Part shown: positions 45,004-53,428 of the stretch, piece by piece
Layout: every line of letters begins with the position of its first letter
Position numbering within the stretch: position 1 is the stretch's first letter
Assembly: GCF_023374055.1 (NCBI RefSeq)
Contig: NZ_JAMBEP010000001.1
Coordinates: forward strand, 1,550,001-1,614,000
Length of the DNA: 64,000 nucleotides
Direction of reading: 5' to 3'
Source: Luteimonas galliterrae
GTDB lineage: Bacteria; Pseudomonadota; Gammaproteobacteria; Xanthomonadales; Xanthomonadaceae
Translations under genes and position numbers: made by a program
The notes under the pieces: model-generated
What the model was told of the DNA's origin: nothing
Seen by the model: only the letters and a program-made list of their open reading frames with translations
Databases searched by the model: none

Positions 45004-46239
45004 TTACTGCTGGCGCAACGCCTCGATCGGATCGAGCTGCGACGCCTTGCGCGCCGGGTAATAGCCGAAGAACAAGCCCGTAGCGATCGAGAAACCCGCC
45101 GCCAGTCCGATCACCTTCTCGTTCAACGCGACCGGCAATTCGCTGAACTGGCCCACGGCCAACGCGCCGACGATGCCCAGCACGATGCCGATCACGCCTC
45201 CGATCAGCGAAATCAGCATCGCTTCGGCCAGGAACTGCCGGCGCACATCGCTGGGCCCCGCGCCGACCGCCATGCGCAGGCCGATTTCGCGGATGCGCTC
45301 GGTCACCGACACCAGCATGATGTTCATGATGCCGATGCCGCCCACGATCAGCGAGATAGTGGCCACCGCGCCCAGCAGCAGCGACATCAGCCGCGTGGTC
45401 TGCGTGCGCGTGGCCACGATCTCGGAGATGTTGCGCACGGTGAAGTCGTCGTCGTCGCCGGGCTTGATCTTGTGGCGCTGGCGCAGCAAGGCCTCGACCT
45501 CGGTCTGCGCGTAAGTGAGGTCCTTGGCGTCGGTCACGGTCAGCGCGATCTGCATCACCGCGCTGGGCGGCAGGCCCATCATGCCCATCAAGCGGCGCCG
45601 GCCGGTTTCCAGCGGCACCATGATCACATCGTCCTGGTCCTGGCCGAAGCCGCCCTGCCCTTTCGGAGCCAGCGTGCCGATCACGGTGAACGGCACCCGG
45701 CCCAGGCGGATCGTCTGGCCGATGCCGCTGTCCTCTCCGAACAGCTCGCGGCGCACCGTTTCGCCCAGAATCACTTCCTTGGCCGCGCTGCTGTAATCCT
45801 GCGCGTCGAACAACTCGCCGTTGGCGATCGCCCAGCCGTTGATCTCGAAGAAATCCGGCTGCACGCCCTGCCAGTTGCTGGACCAGTTGTTCTCGGCGAA
45901 CACCACCTGGGTCCCGCCGCGCAGCGCTCCGGCCACGTACTGCACTTCCGGGATCTCGTTGCGGATCGCGTCGACGTCGCCTTCGCTGAGGGTGAAGAAG
46001 CTGCTCGCGCTCATGCGCACGCCGCCGGCGCCGCGGTTGGAACCGGGCGAGATGTCGAGCCGCTGCGAGCCCAGGCCCGACACCAGCTTGTCGATTTCGG
46101 CCTGCGTGCCCTGGCCCACCGACACCATCACGATCACCGCTGCGATGCCGATGATCACGCCGAGCGAGGTCAACGCGCTGCGCATCCAGTTGCCCCGCAA
46201 GGCGAAAATCGCTGTGCGCAGGATGTCCGCGAAGTTCAT
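45004..46239 (-). CDS. MacB-type ABC transporter permease
   Basis: A 411-residue mechanotransmission-type permease: one N-terminal membrane helix (ALTSLGVIIGIAAVIVMVSV), a large periplasmic domain of about 230 residues, and three C-terminal helices (TISLIVGGIGIMNIMLVSV, MLISLIGGVIGIVLGIVGAL, GLAAGFSIATGLFFGYYPA). The ERIREIGLRMAVGA and PARKASQLDPIEALR motifs are typical of FtsX/MacB. In E. coli MacB the ATPase is fused to this domain; here it is separate. The start overlaps the ATPase stop (ATGA). Likely exports peptides, siderophores or lipid-like substrates with MacA and a TolC encoded elsewhere. Confidence 0.9.
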   Translation of the reverse strand: MNFADILRTAIFALRGNWMRSALTSLGVIIGIAAVIVMVSVGQGTQAEIDKLVSGLGSQRLDISPGSNRGAGGVRMSASSFFTLSEGDVDAIRNEIPEVQYVAGALRGGTQVVFAENNWSSNWQGVQPDFFEINGWAIANGELFDAQDYSSAAKEVILGETVRRELFGEDSGIGQTIRLGRVPFTVIGTLAPKGQGGFGQDQDDVIMVPLETGRRRLMGMMGLPPSAVMQIALTVTDAKDLTYAQTEVEALLRQRHKIKPGDDDDFTVRNISEIVATRTQTTRLMSLLLGAVATISLIVGGIGIMNIMLVSVTERIREIGLRMAVGAGPSDVRRQFLAEAMLISLIGGVIGIVLGIVGALAVGQFSELPVALNEKVIGLAAGFSIATGLFFGYYPARKASQLDPIEALRQQ

Positions 46240-46943
46240 GCCGCCGCCCGCTCCTGCGCGTGCAGCTCGCCGTCGTGCATCAGGTAGATGCGGTCGGCGT
46301 GCGCGGCCACTTCGGCGTCGTGGGTGATCAGCACCACCGTATGGTCCTCGTCGCGCAGGCGCTTGAACAGGGCCAGGATCTCCTCGCCGGTCTTGGAATC
46401 GAGCGCCCCGGTGGGTTCGTCGGCCAGGATGATCGGCGGTTTGTTGATCAGCGCGCGGGCAATCGCCACGCGCTGCTGCTGGCCGCCGGACAGTTCGGTC
46501 GGGCGGTGCCCGGCACGGTCGGACAGGCCGACCGCGGCCAGCGCTTCCTGCGCCAGGCGCAGGCGTTCGGCCGGCGGCACCTGCGCGTAGCCCAGCGGCA
46601 TCGCCACGTTCTCCAGCGCGCTCATCCGCGGCAGCAGGTTGAAGCCCTGGAACACGAATCCGATCTTGTCCCGGCGCAGCACCGCGAGGTCTTCCGCGTC
46701 GAGCGTGGACACGTCGACGCCATCGCACTCGTAGCTTCCGCTGCTGGGCGTGTCCAGGCAGCCGATCAGGTTCATCAGCGTCGATTTGCCCGAACCGGAC
46801 GGACCCATGATCGCGACGAAATCGCCGCGATCGATCCGCAGCTCCACGCCCTTCAGCGCCACGACTTCGGCTTCGGTGCCGGGCGAGTAGACCTTGCCCA
46901 GCGCGTGGGTGCGGATCACCGCGACGGCGTTGGCATCGTTCAT
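46236..46943 (-). CDS. MacB/LolD-type ABC transporter ATPase
   Basis: A 235-residue nucleotide-binding subunit. Walker A GPSGSGKSTLMNLIGCLD, Q-loop GFVFQGFNLLPRMSALENVA, signature LSGGQQQRVAIARALI, Walker B ILADEPTGALD and the switch His in VLITHDAEVAAHADR are all intact. It forms a stand-alone MacB ATPase half, coupled by four-base overlaps to the adaptor gene upstream and the permease downstream. Confidence 0.93.
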   Translation of the reverse strand: MNDANAVAVIRTHALGKVYSPGTEAEVVALKGVELRIDRGDFVAIMGPSGSGKSTLMNLIGCLDTPSSGSYECDGVDVSTLDAEDLAVLRRDKIGFVFQGFNLLPRMSALENVAMPLGYAQVPPAERLRLAQEALAAVGLSDRAGHRPTELSGGQQQRVAIARALINKPPIILADEPTGALDSKTGEEILALFKRLRDEDHTVVLITHDAEVAAHADRIYLMHDGELHAQERAAA

Positions 46944-48502
46944 CCACCGCCTCCCGGTGCCGCGCGAGCGGAAGACTGCCCGCTCGCCGCGGCGCGTTCG
47001 CCGGTCACCACCAGGTCGTCCTGCTTGATGTCGCCCGACACTTCGGTGCTGGTGCCGTCGCTGGCGCCGACACGGACCATCGTCATCTGCGGCTTGCCGT
47101 CGACCAATTTGTACAGCGGCGCGCGCTTGGCGCCGACCAGTTCGGAGATCTGCGCATCCCATTGCTTCTGCTGGCCTGGCGTCAGGGTGGCGCGGAACGG
47201 CGCGAACTGCTGGTTTGTGCGTTCGATCATGCGCTGGCGGATCTGCGCCTGGATATCGCCGCCGGCACCGCCCATCACGATGCGCATGCCGCCACCGCTG
47301 CCGCCGCGGCCGAACAGGCTGCTGCCGCCGTTGCCGGCCTGCGGCGCCATGCGCGCGGCCTGGCGTTGGCGCATCGCCTCGATCGCGGTATCGAACGTGG
47401 CCTGTTGCTCGGCATTGAGCTTGAGCCCCGCGGCGACGCGGACGAGGTCGTCGGCCATGCCGCCACCGCGCATCGTCACCGTTTGCGGAGCCGCCGCATT
47501 GCTGCCCTCTTCGCTGGCCGGCTTGTAGCGCAACGCCGCGTTGGACACCTTCAATACGTTATTGCGGCGGCTGACCTCGATTTCGGCATTGACGGTCAAG
47601 CCCGGCAGCAACGTACCATCGCTATTGTCGACAGTGACGACGACCGGATACGTGACCACGTTGTTGGTGGTGGTCGCCGATAGCCGCACCTGGTCGACCA
47701 CGCCTTTGAACTGGCGGTCGGCGAATGCGTCGGCGGTGAACGACACGGCCTGGCCGACCTTGACCTGGCCGATGTCGGCTTCGTCTACGGCCAGCTCGAT
47801 CTTCATCTTGGCCAGGTCTTCGGCGATCTTGAACAACTCCGGCGCCTGCAGGCTGGCCGCGACCGTCTGCCCGGGCTCGATCGTACGGGTCAGCACCACG
47901 CCGTCCACCGGCGAGCGGATCACGGTGCGGCCCAGGTTGATGCGCGTGGTTTGCGTCGATGCGGTCTGCTGGCGGATCTGGGCCTGCGCCGAATTGACCT
48001 GTGCCTGCGCCTGATCGCGCGCGGCGCGGGCCAGATCCACGTCGCTCTGCGCGACCAGTTTCTGCTTGCCCAGGTCGGCCTTGCGCTGGTAGTCGAGTTC
48101 CGCGTTGCGCAGCGTGGCCTGCATTTGCCGCAAGGACGCTTGCGCGCTGGCGATGGCGGCATTGCCCTGCTGGATCTGCGCCTCGTAGCTGGCCGGATCG
48201 ATCTTGGCGATGATTTGGTCCTTCTTGACCCGGTCGTTGAAGTCGACCAGCACATCGGTCACCTGCCCGGAAATCTGGCTGCCGACCGTGACCGTGGAAA
48301 TCGCGCTGAGCGTGCCGGTGGCGGAAATCGCCACCCGGATGTCGCCGCGCTCGACCGCGCTGGTGCGATAGCCGCTTTCGGCCGCGCCGGCCTTGCGCTG
48401 GTTCCAGAACCAGAGTCCGGCCGCAAGCAACGCCAGCAGGGCCACGGCGATGCCGATGCGGCGGCCTAGACGGGAATGGGGGGCTTTACGGGGTGCGCTC
48501 AT
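46940..48502 (-). CDS. MacA-type periplasmic adaptor with internal insertion
   Basis: A 520-residue membrane-fusion protein, longer than the usual 370-400. An N-terminal anchor (RIGIAVALLALLAAGLWFW) precedes barrel and lipoyl halves (ISATGTLSAISTVTVGSQIS, VIRSPVDGVVLTRTIEPGQT), a helical hairpin (QASLRQMQATLRNAELDYQR) and a beta-barrel. Between VSNAALRYKPA and APLYKLVDGKPQMTMV, where the membrane-proximal domain normally continues, about 130 residues are inserted. They include LKLNAEQQATFD, a Gly-rich stretch, MIERTNQQF and LTPGQQKQWDAQI. The stop overlaps the ATPase start. First gene of the macA-ATPase-permease operon, downstream of a two-component system. Confidence 0.9.
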   Translation of the reverse strand: MSAPRKAPHSRLGRRIGIAVALLALLAAGLWFWNQRKAGAAESGYRTSAVERGDIRVAISATGTLSAISTVTVGSQISGQVTDVLVDFNDRVKKDQIIAKIDPASYEAQIQQGNAAIASAQASLRQMQATLRNAELDYQRKADLGKQKLVAQSDVDLARAARDQAQAQVNSAQAQIRQQTASTQTTRINLGRTVIRSPVDGVVLTRTIEPGQTVAASLQAPELFKIAEDLAKMKIELAVDEADIGQVKVGQAVSFTADAFADRQFKGVVDQVRLSATTTNNVVTYPVVVTVDNSDGTLLPGLTVNAEIEVSRRNNVLKVSNAALRYKPASEEGSNAAAPQTVTMRGGGMADDLVRVAAGLKLNAEQQATFDTAIEAMRQRQAARMAPQAGNGGSSLFGRGGSGGGMRIVMGGAGGDIQAQIRQRMIERTNQQFAPFRATLTPGQQKQWDAQISELVGAKRAPLYKLVDGKPQMTMVRVGASDGTSTEVSGDIKQDDLVVTGERAAASGQSSARAAPGGGG

Positions 48503-48654
48503 GCTTTCCGGTCGCAGGGAGTCGACGGACGCTAACGCGCCCGTCCTGAATGGGTTGACAGTAGAGCTTAACGGGAGCCGATAGTTCCGGCGCGTCCGGC
48601 CGTAGATGCACTGACGAGAGGAAGGGTCGCACGACCGACGAAAGCAACGGATCG

Positions 48655-48783
48655 GCGGGCCTTGGCCCACCATCGCAGCACAACACGCCGAGCGGATGTT
48701 CGCAGGCGAGTCCGAAGCGCCCTGCGCCGATATTCGTTATCGACTTTGGAGATCAGGATGGTGGGCCAAGGCCCACCTACGCG
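48655..48783. repeat. GGTGGGCCTTGGCCCACC-type inverted repeat pair
   Basis: Two facing palindromic units, GCGGGCCTTGGCCCACCATCG at 48656-48676 and GATGGTGGGCCAAGGCCCACC ending near 48777, with an 80-base spacer. The right unit continues as TACG and carries, on the minus strand, the TAG stop codon of the sensor kinase (48777-48779). A second pair is at 51212-51298. The gap lies between the kinase and macA and could act as a transcriptional or mRNA-stability boundary. Confidence 0.8.
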
Positions 48784-50048
48784 AAGGCGATGGTCGCCGT
48801 GGTGCCTTCGCCAGGCGCGCTGACCAGGGTGACCGGCCAGCCGAAGCGCTCGCCGAGCCGACGCACGATCGACAGGCCAATGCCTTTGCCGACCGGATGC
48901 TGCTGGTCGGCGCGGTAGAACGGCTCGAACGCCTTGTCCAGTTCTTCGCGGCTCATGCCGATGCCGGTGTCGCGCACCACGATGCGGTCGCTTCCGATCC
49001 GCACCTCGATGCGTCCCTCGTCGGTGAACTGGCAGGCGTTGCCGAGCAGGTTGCCGACCATCACCCCGAGCACGCGCGGCGGCGCATGCAGCCGCGGCGA
49101 TGCGTCCTCGATCACGTCCAATTGCACCGACTTGCCGGCCAGCAGCGGGCGCACGTTGACCACTTCCTCGTAGACCACGTCGCGGACGCTGAAGTCCTCG
49201 CTCTGCGGCGCCACGTCGGCTTCGCGCGCGAGCACCAGGAACGCGTCGATCACCGCTTCCATATCGCGTCCGGCGAATTGCACGCGCTGCAGCGAGCGGT
49301 GCGTGCGCGGCGGCAGGTCGGGATCGGCCAGCAGCAGGTCCGAAGCCACGCGGATCACGGTCAGCGGCGTGCGCAGTTCGTGGCTGGCGTCGCGCGTGAA
49401 CGCGCGCTCGCGCGCGACGAAGGCGCCGACGCGCACCGCCAGGTCGTGCAGCGCATTGGCCAGCTGCCTGACTTCGCCTTCGAGCGCGGCGGGCAGCCGT
49501 TCGGGCGCGAGCCGGCCGGCATCGGGTTGGCGCGGATCCCAGCGCGCGACCTCGCGCGCAAGCCATGACACGGGTTCGACCAACTTGCGCGACGTGCGAT
49601 ACGTCAGCCAGGTCACCGCATAGAGCACCAGCAACGCCAGCCCGGTCGGCACCACGCCCAGCCACAAAGTGAGCTCGTCGACGAAGCCTTCGTTGTAAAC
49701 CAGGTACAGACGGCCCGCGGGACGCTCGTCCACGTACACCGCCTGGTTGCGCCCGGGCATTTCGTGGAAACCGGCGCCGAATCCCTTTATCTCCGATGGC
49801 AACGTGTCGGCGTTCGCGCCGCGCGGCACCACGTAACCCTTGACCACGATGCCCAGCGGCTGCGCCCGCTGCGGATCGCGTTCCCACGACTGCCAGTATT
49901 CGGCGGACTGCGACTGCAGCCGCCGCTCCAGCAGGTTGCGCTTGAGCACCGCGTTGATCGCGAACACGCCGATCACGATCACCACGCTGGCGATGACCGC
50001 CTGCAGCACGAAGGCGCGCTTGAACTTGCGGGACAGCGCCTGCGGCAT
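48777..50048 (-). CDS. Sensor histidine kinase (two-component)
   Basis: A 423-residue inner-membrane kinase. Two membrane helices (AVIASVVIVIGVFAINAV near 17-34; WLGVVPTGLALLVLYAVTWL near 129-148) bracket a periplasmic sensor of about 95 residues. A HAMP-like linker leads to the phospho-His box FTRDASHELRTPLTVIRVAS and the ATPase motifs NLLGNACQFTD (N), VVRDTGIGM (G1), FEPFYRAD (F) and GKGIGLSIVRRLG (G2). The response regulator gene lies six bases upstream. Signal unknown. The stop codon is formed by an intergenic palindrome. Confidence 0.92.
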   Translation of the reverse strand: MPQALSRKFKRAFVLQAVIASVVIVIGVFAINAVLKRNLLERRLQSQSAEYWQSWERDPQRAQPLGIVVKGYVVPRGANADTLPSEIKGFGAGFHEMPGRNQAVYVDERPAGRLYLVYNEGFVDELTLWLGVVPTGLALLVLYAVTWLTYRTSRKLVEPVSWLAREVARWDPRQPDAGRLAPERLPAALEGEVRQLANALHDLAVRVGAFVARERAFTRDASHELRTPLTVIRVASDLLLADPDLPPRTHRSLQRVQFAGRDMEAVIDAFLVLAREADVAPQSEDFSVRDVVYEEVVNVRPLLAGKSVQLDVIEDASPRLHAPPRVLGVMVGNLLGNACQFTDEGRIEVRIGSDRIVVRDTGIGMSREELDKAFEPFYRADQQHPVGKGIGLSIVRRLGERFGWPVTLVSAPGEGTTATIAFA

Positions 50049-50054
50049 GGCGGA

Positions 50055-50768
50055 TCAGGCGGGCGGGTGTTCGATGTCCGCGATGCGATAGCCGGCGCTT
50101 TGCACGGTATGCAGCAACGGCCGGTCGAACGGCTTGTCGATGGTCTTGCGCAGGTTGTACAGATGGCTGCGCAAGGTGTCCGAATCCGGCAGGCCGTTGC
50201 CCCAGATTTCGCGCTCGATCTCCTGGCGGCTGACCACGCGCGGCGATTCGCGCATCAGGATCGTCAGCAGCTTCAGGCCGATCGGCGACAGCTGCAGCTC
50301 GGTGCCGCCGCGGGTGGCGCGCAGGCTGGCCGGATCGAGCACCAGGTCGGCGACCTTGAGCACTTCGGCGCCCACCTGGCGACGCTCGCGCCGGATCAGC
50401 GCGCGCAGGCGCGCTTCGAGCTCCTGGATCGCGAACGGCTTGGTCAGGTAATCGTCGGCGCCGGCGCCCAGGCCGGTGAGCTTCTCGTCGAGCGTGTCGC
50501 GCGCGGTCAGCATCAGCACCGGCGTCGATTTGCGCGCTTCTTCGCGCAGGCGGCGGCAGACTTCGATGCCGTCCAGCCGCGGCAGCATCAGGTCCAGCAC
50601 GACCACGTCGTAGTTGTTTTCGGTGGCCAGGCGATAGCCATCGAGGCCGTCCGCCGCATAGTCGACCTCGAAACCGCGGCCTTCCAGATACTCGCCGACC
50701 ATTTCCGAAATATTGCGGTTGTCTTCGACGATCAATACGAGCCCGGCAGGCTCTTGTGGGTTCCTCAT
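50055..50768 (-). CDS. OmpR-family response regulator
   Basis: A 237-residue regulator. Receiver domain: acidic pocket VLIVEDNRN, phospho-acceptor Asp in VVVLDLMLPRLDG, switch Thr in LMLTARDTLDEKLTG and Lys in DDYLTKPFAIQELEA. The C-terminal winged helix includes QLSPIGLKLLTILMRESPRV and the recognition region SDTLRSHLYNLRKTID. It heads the unit RR-kinase-macA-ATPase-permease on the minus strand, so control of the MacAB exporter is the simplest hypothesis. Promoter expected in the 102-base gap shared with the divergent DUF486 gene. Confidence 0.93.
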   Translation of the reverse strand: MRNPQEPAGLVLIVEDNRNISEMVGEYLEGRGFEVDYAADGLDGYRLATENNYDVVVLDLMLPRLDGIEVCRRLREEARKSTPVLMLTARDTLDEKLTGLGAGADDYLTKPFAIQELEARLRALIRRERRQVGAEVLKVADLVLDPASLRATRGGTELQLSPIGLKLLTILMRESPRVVSRQEIEREIWGNGLPDSDTLRSHLYNLRKTIDKPFDRPLLHTVQSAGYRIADIEHPPA

Positions 50769-50870
50769 ACCGCCCCCGTTCCTTCAGCTTTGTGAAAGGT
50801 GCCAATGGCCCGGTCGAGACGACGTGAAGACGTACCCGCTACGCTATTCATGACCCTGAAGGAACCCGCC

Positions 50871-51215
50871 ATGTCCCCCGAACGACTGCTGCCTGTCCTG
50901 CTGCTGCTGGGCTCGAACATCTTCATGACTTTCGCCTGGTATGGGCACCTGAAATACAAGACCACGCCCCTGTTCTGGGCGATCCTGGCCAGCTGGGGCA
51001 TCGCCTTCTTCGAATACTGCCTGCAGGTGCCGGCCAACCGCATGGGCAGCGCGATCTATTCGGCGCCGCAGCTCAAAGGCATGCAGGAGGTGATCACGCT
51101 GCTGGTCTTCGCGGCGTTCTCGGCCGGCTATCTGGGCCAGCCGTTGAAGTGGAACCATTGGGCCGGTTTTGCGCTGATCGCGGTAGCGGCCTGGCTGATC
51201 TTCATGGAACCGTAG
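50871..51215 (+). CDS. DUF486 family small membrane protein
   Basis: A 114-residue protein with four hydrophobic segments, matching DUF486, a DMT-superfamily group of unknown function: LLLLGSNIFMTFAWYGHLKY, WAILASWGIAFFEYCLQVPA and ITLLVFAAFSAGYLG are typical. ATG 50871 is chosen over an upstream in-frame Met; GAAGGAACCCGCC provides a Shine-Dalgarno. The TAG stop lies inside a GTAGGGTGGGCC repeat unit. Confidence 0.88.
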   Translation: MSPERLLPVLLLLGSNIFMTFAWYGHLKYKTTPLFWAILASWGIAFFEYCLQVPANRMGSAIYSAPQLKGMQEVITLLVFAAFSAGYLGQPLKWNHWAGFALIAVAAWLIFMEP

Positions 51216-51298
51216 GGTGGGCCTTGGCCGACCATCGCAACTTCGCACATTCGCCGCGATCATCCGGCGGAACGACGGTGGGCCAAGGCCCACCCTAC
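51212..51298. repeat. GTAGGGTGGGCCTTGGCC-type inverted repeat pair between convergent stops
   Basis: GTAGGGTGGGCCTTGGCCGACC at 51212 faces GGTGGGCCAAGGCCCACCC-TAC ending at 51298. The pair fits exactly between two convergent genes: the DUF486 TAG stop (51213-51215) is inside the left unit, and the stop of the Mpo1-like gene starts two bases after the right unit. It may serve as a bidirectional transcription end, though no T-run follows either arm. Confidence 0.85.
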
Positions 51299-51299
51299 G

Positions 51300-51602
51300 T
51301 CAGAATTTAATCTTTCCGGCAATGATGTCCTTGAACATCACCCAGTCGCCCATGAACGAATACAGCGGATGCTTGAAGGTAGCCGGCCGGTTCTTCTCGA
51401 AGAAGAAATGGCCGATCCAGGCGAAACCGTAGCCGCAAAACAAAGCCGCCAGCAGCCACCAGCCATTGCGCTGCACGATGGCGACCGCCACCAGCGCAAG
51501 CACGCCGCAACTGCCGATGAAGTGCAAGCGGCGGCTGACGGTGTTGCGGTGTTCGCTGAGATAGAACGGATAGAACTCGCGGAAACTGGTGAAGCGGCTC
51601 AT
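51300..51602 (-). CDS. Mpo1-like (DUF962) membrane protein
   Basis: A 100-residue protein of the DUF962/YGL010w family. Yeast Mpo1 is an iron-dependent dioxygenase of 2-hydroxy fatty acids. Conserved features: FREFYPFYLSEHRNTVSRRL with His residues, LHFIGSCGVLALVAVAI, CGYGFAWIGHFFFEKNRPAT and HPLYSFMGDWVMF. Two hydrophobic segments. The His-rich motifs needed for iron binding are present. Bacterial function untested. It is separated from mazG by a REP doublet. Confidence 0.88.
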   Translation of the reverse strand: MSRFTSFREFYPFYLSEHRNTVSRRLHFIGSCGVLALVAVAIVQRNGWWLLAALFCGYGFAWIGHFFFEKNRPATFKHPLYSFMGDWVMFKDIIAGKIKF

Positions 51603-51627
51603 ATCCCTCCTCCGATGCGGCGACTCT

Positions 51628-51705
51628 GTGGGAGCGGCTTTGGCCGCGAGCTTTTCAAGAATCGCAGACCAGGAACCAAGAGCTCGCGGCTAAAGCCGCT
51701 CCCAC
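51628..51705. repeat. Paired REP element 8
   Basis: GTGGGAGCGGCTTTGGCCGC at 51628 and inverse GCGGCTAAAGCCGCTCCCAC ending at 51705, about 35 bases apart. Located between mazG (3' end) and the Mpo1-like gene (5' end). Confidence 0.85.
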
Positions 51706-51720
51706 AAAAAGCCTGGTACC

Positions 51721-52548
51721 TCAGCTCGATTTTTCGGCGGCCTTGGCCCGGCCCCAATAGCGATCCTGCATCTCCAGCGGCAAACCCGCAAGCGGCGTGC
51801 CGTCGGCCTGCGCGAGGGCCTCCATGGCGCGGAAACGGCGCTCGAATTTGAGGTTGGCGCGGCGCAGCGCGGTGCCGACGTCGACCTTCGCATGGCGGGC
51901 CAGATTGGCGCAGACGAACAGCAGATCGCCGATTTCGTCTTCCAGCCGGTACTGCGCGCTGGCGTCGCCCGGATGTTCGGCCAGCGCGGCGAACTCGGCG
52001 CGGACTTCCTCGATCTCCTCGTGCAGCTTCTCGATCACCGGCGCGGGGCCCGGCCAATCGAACCCGACTTTCGCCGCACGGTTTTGCAGCTTCACCGCGC
52101 GCTGCCATTCCGGCATGCCGCGCGCGATGCCGGCCAGCGCGGAAGCGTCTTCGTCGCCCTTGGCTTCGCGCTCGCGGCGTTTGTGCTCTTCCCAGGCCAA
52201 CGTTTGCGCCGCGGCATCAGCGACCGCTTCGTCACCGAAGACATGCGGATGGCGCCGGGTCATCTTGTCGCCGATCGCGGCCGCCACATCGGCGAACGCG
52301 AACGCGCCCTGCTCTTCCGCCATGCGCGCATGGAACACGACCTGCAGCAACAGGTCGCCGAGTTCGTCCTTCAGCGCATGCAGATCGTTGCGGTCGATCG
52401 CGTCGGCGACTTCGTAGGCTTCCTCGATGGTGTATGGCGCGATCGTGGCGAAGGTCTGTTCGACGTCCCAGGGACAGCCGTTCTCCGGGTCGCGCAGGCG
52501 GGCCATGATGTCGAGCAGGCGTTGGATGTCGTGTATTCGCTCGGTCAC
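51721..52548 (-). CDS. mazG: Nucleoside triphosphate pyrophosphohydrolase MazG
   Basis: A 275-residue enzyme that hydrolyses (d)NTPs, including non-canonical ones, to NMP and pyrophosphate. The N-terminal MazG domain has LRDPENGCPWDVEQTFATIA, the EExxE-type metal sites TIEEAYEVADAI and LKDELGDLLLQVVFHARMAE; a second domain has YRLEDEIGDLLFVCANLARH. Length is close to E. coli MazG (263). Translation starts at GTG 52548 with GGAGCAGC upstream. Confidence 0.95.
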   Translation of the reverse strand: MTERIHDIQRLLDIMARLRDPENGCPWDVEQTFATIAPYTIEEAYEVADAIDRNDLHALKDELGDLLLQVVFHARMAEEQGAFAFADVAAAIGDKMTRRHPHVFGDEAVADAAAQTLAWEEHKRREREAKGDEDASALAGIARGMPEWQRAVKLQNRAAKVGFDWPGPAPVIEKLHEEIEEVRAEFAALAEHPGDASAQYRLEDEIGDLLFVCANLARHAKVDVGTALRRANLKFERRFRAMEALAQADGTPLAGLPLEMQDRYWGRAKAAEKSS

Positions 52549-52581
52549 GTTTGCTGCTCCGAAGGCTTGCGCTTTGCTTTC

Positions 52582-52617
52582 AAGCCGTCATTCCCGCGAA
52601 GGCGGGAATGACGGCTT
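52582..52617. repeat. Perfect 16-bp palindrome (CCGTCATTCCCGC...)
   Basis: AAGCCGTCATTCCCGC-GAAG-GCGGGAATGACGGCTT is a perfect 16-base-pair stem with a four-base loop, two bases past the cysQ stop on the minus strand. It belongs to the GTCATCCC/GGGATGAC palindrome family found inside the long composite repeats. There is no T-run, so intrinsic termination is not clear. Confidence 0.85.
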
Positions 52618-52618
52618 T

Positions 52619-53428
52619 TCAGAGCCAGTCCCGCCACGGCAACGCGGTATCGCCCAACGCCAAAAAATCGCCATTGAGAATGGTATCGCGCTGGTTGTAG
52701 CGCAAGGGCCTTCCCTTGGGATCGATCACGCAGCCGCCGGCCGCTTCCAGGATGCACTGCCCCGCCGCGGTATCCCACTCGCTGGTCGGCCCGAAACGCG
52801 GATAGACATCCATGCCGCCTTCTGCGAGCCGGCAGAATTTGAGCGAGGAGCCCAGCGCCACCGTTTCGACCTCGCCGATGCGCGACATCAGCGCCTCGGT
52901 GCGCAGGTCGCGGTGCGAGCGGCTGGCTGCCACGCGCAGCGGCGCCGTGGCCGGCATGCGTACGGCGACCGGCGTTTCGTTATCGCCATCGCGGCGGAAA
53001 GCGCCGCGCCCGAGCTGCGCATGCCACAGCTGGCCGGTGACCGGCGCCTGGATCACGCCGAAGACGGGAACGCCTTCGTCGATCAACGCGATGTTGACGG
53101 TGAATTCGCCGTTGCGCTTGACGAACTCGCGGGTGCCGTCGAGCGGATCGACCAGCCAGAGCCGGCGCCACGCGCGGCGCTCGGCGGTCGGCGTCTCTTC
53201 GGCGGCCTCTTCGGAGAGCGTCGGAATGTCCGGCGCAAGCCGCGCCAGTCCGGCGACGATGCAACGGTGCGCGGCCAGGTCGGCGGCGGTCAGCGGGCTC
53301 GCATCGGATTTGCGCTCCACATCGAAAGCGCTTTCGTAGACTTCGAGTATGGCCGCAGCGGCTTCGCGCGCGAGCGCGATCACGCCTTCGCGCAGGCTGT
53401 CACCGATCCGGTCAGCGTTCGCCGGCAT
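52619..53428 (-). CDS. cysQ: 3'(2'),5'-bisphosphate nucleotidase CysQ
   Basis: A 269-residue magnesium-dependent phosphatase of the inositol monophosphatase fold that clears 3'-phosphoadenosine 5'-phosphate from sulfur assimilation. Metal and catalytic motifs: TLSEEAAEETP (Glu), WLVDPLDGTREFVKRNGEF and SEWDTAAGQCILEAAGG. FVKRNGEFTVNIAL identifies the CysQ branch. Its start overlaps the nudE 3' end by 17 bases; this pairing of NUDIX and CysQ is common in proteobacteria. Confidence 0.94.
   Translation of the reverse strand: MPANADRIGDSLREGVIALAREAAAAILEVYESAFDVERKSDASPLTAADLAAHRCIVAGLARLAPDIPTLSEEAAEETPTAERRAWRRLWLVDPLDGTREFVKRNGEFTVNIALIDEGVPVFGVIQAPVTGQLWHAQLGRGAFRRDGDNETPVAVRMPATAPLRVAASRSHRDLRTEALMSRIGEVETVALGSSLKFCRLAEGGMDVYPRFGPTSEWDTAAGQCILEAAGGCVIDPKGRPLRYNQRDTILNGDFLALGDTALPWRDWL

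Noticed and set aside
48503-48776. A small gene between macA and the sensor kinase
   Set aside because: The 274 bases contain only a palindrome pair and short frames without a credible start or conserved-looking product.
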